Of a DNA stretch of 5,629 bases, positions 1-4,826 are shown piece by piece. Both the position numbers and the translations under genes were made by a program. This DNA is from Acidimicrobiia bacterium (GTDB lineage Bacteria; Actinomycetota; Acidimicrobiia; Spongiisociales; ZC4RG35). The DNA is taken from the NCBI GenBank assembly GCA_030623125.1, contig JAUXMQ010000095.1, positions 1-5,629 of the forward strand. The letters run 5' to 3'. A model generated the notes under the pieces. That model was not told the origin of the DNA. It saw only the letters and a program-made list of their open reading frames with translations, and made no database searches. Within the stretch, counting starts at the first letter, position 1. Every line of letters starts with the position of its first letter.

Positions 1-22
1 CATCTGTTTGATTGTTCTCCTT
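1..22 (-). promoter_or_regulatory. Possible Shine-Dalgarno and start codon of a downstream gene at the window edge
   Basis: Read on the minus strand, AAGGAG lies at 22-17 and an ATG at 3-1, with 13 nt between them. This falls directly after the decarboxylase stop (27-25), so a gene starting here would be 21 nt downstream and probably co-transcribed with the decarboxylase. The spacing is long for an optimal ribosome-binding site and only the first codon is visible, so the gene itself cannot be confirmed or named. Confidence 0.4.
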
Positions 23-24
23 CA

Positions 25-1404
25 CTATCCGATCAGTGTCTTTTCGATGATGTCGATGGCGTGGTCGACGTGCTCGACTGTCGATCGCCGGTTGAGGATG
101 GCGAATCGGAGAACGAATCGGTCATCGATGATCGTTGGGCTGAGATGGACGGTGCGATCGGTGTTGACCGCCTCCCATGCGGAGCGGCCCGCCTCGTCGT
201 CGTCGAACATGAAAGCGACCACCGAAAGATCGGGCACCCACCTGGCGTCGATGCCCTCGATCGTGCTCAGACGCTGGTAGGCGTGTTCGGCGAGGTCGAG
301 GCTGGAATCGAGAGCCTCCCGGAACGGGGCAACGCCGTGAAGTTGCAGGGGCAGCCACACCGACAACCCGCGGAACGGTCTGCTCAGCTCGGGGCCCAAT
401 GACGAGATGTCGCGTAGTCCCATGAAACTGTCCTCGTCCCGCAGATATGCACCGCGGCCCTCGTGAGAGTCGACCAGAGCAGATTCATCACGAACCAACA
501 GTGCCCCGACACCAAAGGGTATCGACAATCCCTTGTGGGGGTCCAAGGAAAGCGAGTCGGCTCGTTCGATTCCGTGAAGTGTTCGCTTTCCCCTTTCAGT
601 GAGTTGAAAGAACCCTCCGTAGGCGGCATCGATGTGCAACCACATGTCTTCGGACGATGTGAGTTGGGCAAGGTCGTCCAGCGGGTCGACTGTCCCGGTG
701 TCGGTGCTTCCGGCTGAGGCGATAACAAGAAACGGCGTCTTACCATCGCCACGGTCCGAGACAATGCGCTCACCCAGCCTGTTGATGTCCATCCGCAGGT
801 CGTGGTCGACTTCCACTGTCACTATCTGGTCCGAGCGAAATCCGGCGAGACGGGCCGCCTTGGCAGCGGAGTGGTGGGTGTGGGGTGTCGCGTAGAGAAC
901 TCCGCTGGTGAAGTCGTTGCCCAGCATCGCGGTGCGTGCAGTGACTATTCCGGTGAGATTGGCCATCGACCCACCCGACAACAGCAGACCTGCCGAGTCG
1001 GGGCCCAGATCGAAGATCGAGCTGAACCACTCGATCACCCCAAGTTCGATCGCGGCAAATCCGGGTGCCGCTACGGCGACACCCGTATAGCGGTTGAGAC
1101 CCGCCGCCAAGAACTCGGCGAGGGCTGCGGTGTACAACCCCGCATTGGGGATATAGGACATGTGGCCACCAGACGGGTGATAGATCCCCGCCTTTCCGGC
1201 AACGGTCAGATCGGAGAGAATCGAATCCAGGTCGCGGCCTTCCTCTAAAGGGGGCCGGCGCAATTCCTTCAGAGTTTCGAGGTCGAGATCCACGCCCCAC
1301 GCCTGCATGTTGGAGGCTCTGTCATACCAATCGGCGAGATAGGCAACGACCTGGCTAGTCAGGTCGTCTCGGGTCTCCCGGTCCGGTTCGAGGTGGCTGC
1401 TCAT
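25..1404 (-). CDS. Group II PLP-dependent amino-acid decarboxylase (aromatic-L-amino-acid/glutamate decarboxylase family)
   Basis: A complete 459-residue cytosolic enzyme, close to the 450-490 usual for the family, expected to remove the alpha-carboxyl of an amino acid to give an amine and CO2. Seen: a glycine/serine loop 'LLLSGGSMANL' for PLP phosphate; 'THHSAAKAARLAG' with H177 at the position of the PLP-ring-stacking His; 'HIDAAYGGFF' with D259 to pair with the pyridine nitrogen; 'LDPHKGLSIPFG' with K291 as the Schiff-base lysine; and the family-typical C-terminal 'LRFAILNRRST'. The start at 1404 is the first possible one: an in-frame TGA lies 9 nt upstream. No good Shine-Dalgarno precedes it, so translation may be leaderless. 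It is transcribed away from the GS-like operon. The substrate (aromatic amino acid, diaminobutyrate, glutamate or other) cannot be told from motifs. Some relatives are aldehyde synthases, which is a weaker alternative. Confidence 0.93.
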   Translation of the reverse strand: MSSHLEPDRETRDDLTSQVVAYLADWYDRASNMQAWGVDLDLETLKELRRPPLEEGRDLDSILSDLTVAGKAGIYHPSGGHMSYIPNAGLYTAALAEFLAAGLNRYTGVAVAAPGFAAIELGVIEWFSSIFDLGPDSAGLLLSGGSMANLTGIVTARTAMLGNDFTSGVLYATPHTHHSAAKAARLAGFRSDQIVTVEVDHDLRMDINRLGERIVSDRGDGKTPFLVIASAGSTDTGTVDPLDDLAQLTSSEDMWLHIDAAYGGFFQLTERGKRTLHGIERADSLSLDPHKGLSIPFGVGALLVRDESALVDSHEGRGAYLRDEDSFMGLRDISSLGPELSRPFRGLSVWLPLQLHGVAPFREALDSSLDLAEHAYQRLSTIEGIDARWVPDLSVVAFMFDDDEAGRSAWEAVNTDRTVHLSPTIIDDRFVLRFAILNRRSTVEHVDHAIDIIEKTLIG

Positions 1405-1450
1405 CGACGTTCAAGGTAATCGTCTTGGTCTTGCTCTGCGCATCGACGTT
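1402..1450 (+). repeat. Direct repeat of CATCGACGTT in the divergent promoter region
   Basis: The same 10-mer, CATCGACGTT, occurs at 1402-1411 and 1441-1450, 39 bp apart start to start. The first copy overlaps the decarboxylase start codon; the second lies about 35 bp before the GS-like gene start. An exact 10-mer pair inside about 80 bp is unlikely by chance. It could be a pair of operator half-sites for a regulator of both divergent transcripts, but no regulator gene is in the window. Confidence 0.4.
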
Positions 1451-1485
1451 TGGTCCATCTACGCTCCGGCCAGACCAGGAGAGAT
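1405..1485. promoter_or_regulatory. Divergent intergenic region with weak promoter-like elements
   Basis: These 81 bp must hold, or lie next to, the promoters of both divergent units. Minus strand: TACCTT at 1418-1413 fits the TAnnnT -10 pattern and would put transcription start very near the ATG at 1404, agreeing with the missing Shine-Dalgarno there. Plus strand: TACGCT at 1460-1465 also fits TAnnnT and would give a short leader containing AGGAG. Neither has a convincing TTGACA-like -35 at 16-18 bp spacing, so both calls are tentative. Confidence 0.35.
1477..1481 (+). promoter_or_regulatory. Shine-Dalgarno deciding the GTG start of the GS-like gene
   Basis: AGGAG ends 4 nt before GTG at 1486 and is the only good ribosome-binding site near the 5' end. 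It favours GTG 1486 over the in-frame TTG at 1450, which has no such sequence upstream. The protein from 1486 starts 'MSIEFERLRLLWPDHLG', running straight into the conserved N-terminal domain. An overlapping ATG at 1484 is followed at once by TGA. Confidence 0.65.
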
Positions 1486-2772
1486 GTGAGTATCGAATTC
1501 GAACGACTCAGACTGCTCTGGCCCGACCATCTCGGGCTGGCCCGTGGCAAGTACCTGACTCCGGACAAGGCAGAGTCAGGCACGGCCCACGCCATCTCCC
1601 TATTCACTCTCGGTTTCGACCGGGTGATGACGCCACACGATGGCGGACTCATGATGGAGGGCCTTCCCGACTGCGACGCCACTTTCGACGGAAGTGATGT
1701 CCGGCCAAGCTGGCAGGAAGGGACACATGTGGTGATCCCGGAAATCACACGGCTGGGGGTTCCCGTTTCCTTGGCGCCGCGCAATGTCCTCAAGGACACC
1801 ATAGAGAAATGGAAGGTCCATGGGCTTACCCCTATGGTCGGGATTGAGCTCGAGGCGTTTCTCTTCGAGCCGGATGGCGAAGGGGCCTGGCGTCCGATCA
1901 CCAGTCCCGGCGCGTATGTGTACGGAACGGGGATGGCGGTGGACCCGACGGGCACTATCGACGAGATCATGTCCATGGCGAGGAAGATCGGTCTTCCGCT
2001 CGAATCGGTGAACAGCGAGTACGACAACGGCCAATTCGAGTTGACACTGGCCTACACCGACTCACTCCGCGCTGCCGATGACGCCTTTCTGTTCAAGGTC
2101 ATGGCCAAGGAGATTGCGGCCGGGCGGGGTCTCTTACTGACCTTCATGGGAAAGCCGATCAACGAGCGGGGTGGCTCGGGGTTCCACATCAACTTATCTT
2201 TTAACGACGAGAGCGGTGCGAACGTCCTCTACGACGAGAGCGCCGACGACGGGCTCAGCGAGATAGCGCGGTCCACCATGGCGGGGATGCTTCACCATCA
2301 TGTGGGCATGACCGCACTGCTCGCTCCGACGGTGAACGCCTACAAGCGGCTTCAGCCAGGGTCGCTCTGTGGCTATTGGGCCAACTGGGGCTACGACCAT
2401 CGCGGGGTGACGGTCCGTGTGCCGCCCGCTCGCGGTCAGGGAACGAGACTCGAGCACAGATTGGCCGACGGCTCCGTTGCTCCGCACCAGGGGTTGGCCG
2501 CAGTGTTGACCGCCGCCCTTCTTGGATACGAGAAAGGCTACGAGCTTCCGCCCGTCGAGACACTTGACTGCATAGAGAACGCTTCAACGGACGTCATCGC
2601 TCCGGCATCTCTCAAAGAGGCACTGGACGCCCTCGAAGACGACAGCGATTACGTGGAGACGTTCAGTCCCGCATACATCGACGGGTTTATGACGGTCAAG
2701 CGCGCCGAGTGGCACCGCTATCAGAAGTGGACCACGGACTGGGAGATGTCCGAGTACCTGCCCTTTCTCTGA
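1486..2772 (+). CDS. Glutamine synthetase family protein (probable gamma-glutamyl-amine ligase)
   Basis: A complete 428-residue ATP-dependent ligase, slightly shorter than type I glutamine synthetases (about 440-470). The N-terminal beta-grasp domain (about 1-95) includes 'DHLGLARGKY' and a 'FDGSDVR' loop whose D68 aligns by eye with the ammonium-site Asp50. The catalytic domain carries 'GIELEAFLF' (metal ligands E121, E123), 'SEYDNGQFEL' (E178, E185), 'GGSGFHINLS' (H234, metal/ATP), 'NAYKRLQPG', 'RGVTVRVP' (R306, R311) and 'RLEHRLADG' (E323, R325). The adenylylation-site motif of GlnA1-type enzymes is absent. The usual Asn-Pro-Tyr-Leu after the last arginines is replaced by 'APHQG', and the Asn that helps bind glutamate before the GSGxH motif is Gly229. 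These departures and the context (decarboxylase, aldehyde dehydrogenase) suggest gamma-glutamylation of an amine, as in PuuA, GlnA4 or gamma-glutamylmethylamide synthetases, rather than general nitrogen assimilation. True glutamine synthesis is not excluded. First gene of a three-gene operon; an in-frame TTG at 1450 is the alternative start. Confidence 0.9.
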   Translation: MSIEFERLRLLWPDHLGLARGKYLTPDKAESGTAHAISLFTLGFDRVMTPHDGGLMMEGLPDCDATFDGSDVRPSWQEGTHVVIPEITRLGVPVSLAPRNVLKDTIEKWKVHGLTPMVGIELEAFLFEPDGEGAWRPITSPGAYVYGTGMAVDPTGTIDEIMSMARKIGLPLESVNSEYDNGQFELTLAYTDSLRAADDAFLFKVMAKEIAAGRGLLLTFMGKPINERGGSGFHINLSFNDESGANVLYDESADDGLSEIARSTMAGMLHHHVGMTALLAPTVNAYKRLQPGSLCGYWANWGYDHRGVTVRVPPARGQGTRLEHRLADGSVAPHQGLAAVLTAALLGYEKGYELPPVETLDCIENASTDVIAPASLKEALDALEDDSDYVETFSPAYIDGFMTVKRAEWHRYQKWTTDWEMSEYLPFL

Positions 2773-3572
2773 TGGCCGGATTTCTCTTTCCCAGGACTCC
2801 ATCCGGCAGGTCGTCGCTGATCCCCCAACCCCCCTGGCACTACTCGGGGGAGATGCTGACAGTGGAGTATCGCACCCATCCGGAGCGTGTTGCCGGGTTG
2901 CTCCCCGAAGGCGCCACTCTGGCCGGCGATGACCCCGGCGCAGTGGCGCTGATCTGGGCCGATTGGCAGAGCTCTGGTGACACCCTGGAGGAGACTCTCG
3001 ATCCGGTGAGAAGCCAGTACAAGGAGGTCTTCGCGGTCATCCGTTGTGAGTGGGAGGGTGAAGCGTGGAGTCGATGCCCGCACATATGGGTCGACAAGGA
3101 TTTCGCCCTCGTTCGCGGCTATCACCAGGGGTATCCAAAGAAGCTGGGTGACATTTGGATGACGAGGCCCATCACCATCGGGCGGGCCGGGCCCCGTCTG
3201 GAGGCCGGTGGCCAGTTCGGTGCAACGTTGGCTGTGGCCAGCCGGCGAATCGCGGAGATGAGGATCAGCCTCACAGAGGCCACGTCGTCGCCGGGATTCG
3301 TCAACGGTCATCCGATGCTTCACAACCGATACTGGCCGGCGATCGAGTCAGACGGCACCGCCTCGATGGACGAGCTGGTGACGATGAGCGGATACGACGG
3401 TGAAATCGCAGACGTTTGGGCCGGTGAGGCCGAGATCGAGATCTACGAGTCTCCCACCGAGGAGTTGTCTCTTCTCGAACCGCTGGAGATGATCGGTGGC
3501 TATTACCACCGCGTGGGTGTGTCGTGGAAGGGAGGGACCACTCTGCTGCGCGACACAGACCGGGCTGGCTAG
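2772..3572 (+). CDS. Acetoacetate decarboxylase (ADC) family protein
   Basis: A 266-residue cytosolic protein, near ADC size (about 245-270). The family uses a Schiff-base lysine to decarboxylate acetoacetate; relatives include enzymes doing aldol/dehydration chemistry on keto acids. Seen: 'GYHQGYPKKLGDI' with paired lysines K123-K124, corresponding to the Lys115/Lys116 pair of clostridial ADC; a preceding N-terminal beta-rich part with 'HPERVAGLLPEG' (the 'P..l..lLP.g' signature of the superfamily); and the C-terminal 'GGYYHRVGVSWKGG' strand region. The ATG at 2772 overlaps the ligase stop as TGATG, so it is probably translated by coupled re-initiation; no good Shine-Dalgarno is seen. An upstream in-frame ATG at 2709 lies inside the ligase and would add 21 residues unlike the family, so it is rejected. 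The exact reaction is unknown. Many actinobacterial members are annotated only by fold. Confidence 0.87.
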   Translation: MAGFLFPRTPSGRSSLIPQPPWHYSGEMLTVEYRTHPERVAGLLPEGATLAGDDPGAVALIWADWQSSGDTLEETLDPVRSQYKEVFAVIRCEWEGEAWSRCPHIWVDKDFALVRGYHQGYPKKLGDIWMTRPITIGRAGPRLEAGGQFGATLAVASRRIAEMRISLTEATSSPGFVNGHPMLHNRYWPAIESDGTASMDELVTMSGYDGEIADVWAGEAEIEIYESPTEELSLLEPLEMIGGYYHRVGVSWKGGTTLLRDTDRAG

Positions 3573-3575
3573 AGA

Positions 3576-4826
3576 ATGGAGTCGACAGTAGAGACAATCG
3601 TTCTCGTCCTTTCTGCCTCTGTCTTTGCGATAGTCGCCGTGTCAGGACGTCTGTCCAGACTCTCGATCACGGAGCCCTTGGTGGCTGTGGTCATCGGGAT
3701 TCTCATCGCGTTCCTCATCGGCAATCCAATTGACATAAGGAGCCCGGCGGCGCTGATCTTTCTCGAGTTGGCACTCGTCTTGGTTCTGTTCACAGACGCG
3801 GCCCGAATCGACATCGGTCACATCCGAAAGCAATACCGATGGCCGGCGAGGATGCTCTTGATCGGTCTTCCGCTGGTGATGATCCTGGGTGCCGTCGTAT
3901 CTGGTTGGATCCTGGCGTTACCGCTTGGCGCGGCGCTCTTGTTGGGTGTGATTCTGGCGCCGACCGATGCTGCCCTTGCCGAGCCGGTGTTGGAGTCTGA
4001 GGTGTTGCCGGTGAGGGTTCGGCAAACCCTGAACATCGAGTCGGGGTTGAACGATGGTCTCGCTCTTCCGGCGCTGTTCATCGCCATGGGTCTCATCGAG
4101 TCGGAAGCGGGCAGGTCGATGTCATCTTCGGTTCTTCTTGTCATCAGACAAGTAGGGATCGGAGTGGCCGGGGGAGCGGTGCTCGGATTTGCCGGGGCAT
4201 GGGCTATCAGCCGCGCTACCCAGCGCGGGTGGATGGATGGGCTTCATCAGAAGATCGCGGCGGTGGCTCTCGCACTGGGAACATTCGCCGCGGTCCAGAT
4301 TCTCGGGGGCAGCGGGTTCGTCGCAGCCTTCGTGGCCGGTGCCGTCTTGGGCTCCCAGGTGAGACCCAAGTGCGATTACCTGTACGAGTTTGCCGACACC
4401 GAAGGTCGAGCTCTCGTTCTGATCGCGTTCGTCTTTCTCGGTGCTGGCCCAATTTCTGGGCTGATTACCGACGGCGTGTCATGGGAGGCGTGGGCGGTAT
4501 CACTCATCGCCCTTTTCGTCGTCCGTCCGATAGCGATCTGGCTCTCGCTCGTAGGAGAGAAACTGCTGCCTTCGACTGCGCTGTTCTTCGGCTGGTTCGG
4601 ACCGCGAGGTCTGGCAACCGCCGTATTCCTCCTTGTCGTATTTGAGGAGATGACGGATATCCCTCCGGTGGTCGCCGACATCACGTTTCTGACCGTTGCC
4701 CTGTCGGTGCTTCTGCATGGGTTGACCGCTATGCCGGCATCGAATCTGCTGGCCGGGAGGATCGAGAAGGAAGACAGGCGGGAAATGCCCGAGATGGGAG
4801 AGGCATTCGACCATCCGACTCGCTAG
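3576..4826 (+). CDS. CPA1-family sodium(cation):proton antiporter
   Basis: A 416-residue inner-membrane protein with about 12-13 hydrophobic segments, roughly at residues 6-24, 33-49, 58-76, 91-110, 111-128, 159-174, 185-209, 226-243, 246-262, 280-298, 304-325, 330-350 and 366-386, then a charged cytosolic tail. It is expected to exchange Na+ or K+ for protons. Diagnostic sequence: 'LAPTDAALAEP' (T130-D131 in the unwound helix), 'NIESGLNDG' (N159-D160, the ion-binding Asn-Asp pair of electroneutral CPA1 exchangers) and 'WFGPRGLATA' (R344). The ion selected cannot be read from this. The ATG at 3576 follows the ADC-family stop by 3 nt with only a weak purine run in front, so it is very likely in the same operon and translationally coupled. 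There is no C-terminal nucleotide- or TrkA-binding domain. The stop codon shares CTAG with the convergent dehydrogenase, leaving no room for a terminator between them. Confidence 0.93.
   Translation: MESTVETIVLVLSASVFAIVAVSGRLSRLSITEPLVAVVIGILIAFLIGNPIDIRSPAALIFLELALVLVLFTDAARIDIGHIRKQYRWPARMLLIGLPLVMILGAVVSGWILALPLGAALLLGVILAPTDAALAEPVLESEVLPVRVRQTLNIESGLNDGLALPALFIAMGLIESEAGRSMSSSVLLVIRQVGIGVAGGAVLGFAGAWAISRATQRGWMDGLHQKIAAVALALGTFAAVQILGGSGFVAAFVAGAVLGSQVRPKCDYLYEFADTEGRALVLIAFVFLGAGPISGLITDGVSWEAWAVSLIALFVVRPIAIWLSLVGEKLLPSTALFFGWFGPRGLATAVFLLVVFEEMTDIPPVVADITFLTVALSVLLHGLTAMPASNLLAGRIEKEDRREMPEMGEAFDHPTR

Noticed and set aside
770..1300. A 176-codon minus-strand open frame inside the decarboxylase gene
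   Set aside because: Same strand but another frame of a complete PLP decarboxylase; the translation is Arg/Gly rich without motifs, and nothing suggests a frameshift or overlapping gene.
1465..1475. TCCGGCCAGAC shared between the intergenic region and 5408-5418
   Set aside because: An 11-mer repeated once in 5.6 kb of GC-rich sequence is expected by chance, and the two sites have different contexts.
1450..1485. In-frame TTG at 1450 as the start of the GS-like protein
   Set aside because: It has no ribosome-binding site, would add 12 residues unlike the family, and the AGGAG/GTG at 1477-1488 is a better start.
1401..2027. A 208-codon minus-strand open frame opposite the ligase gene
   Set aside because: It is antisense to a well-supported GS-family gene, its product is serine/proline/arginine rich with no recognisable domain, and it is a typical shadow frame of GC-rich coding DNA.
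2134..2196. TTA leucine codons at 2134 and 2194 in the ligase gene as bldA-type regulation
   Set aside because: Another TTA occurs in the antiporter (3918), and the overall G+C is too moderate for TTA to be a reliable regulatory codon here.
2721..3323. A 200-codon minus-strand open frame opposite the ADC-family gene
   Set aside because: Low-complexity Arg/Gly/Pro-rich translation, no ribosome-binding site and full overlap with a gene supported by the Lys-Lys active-site motif.
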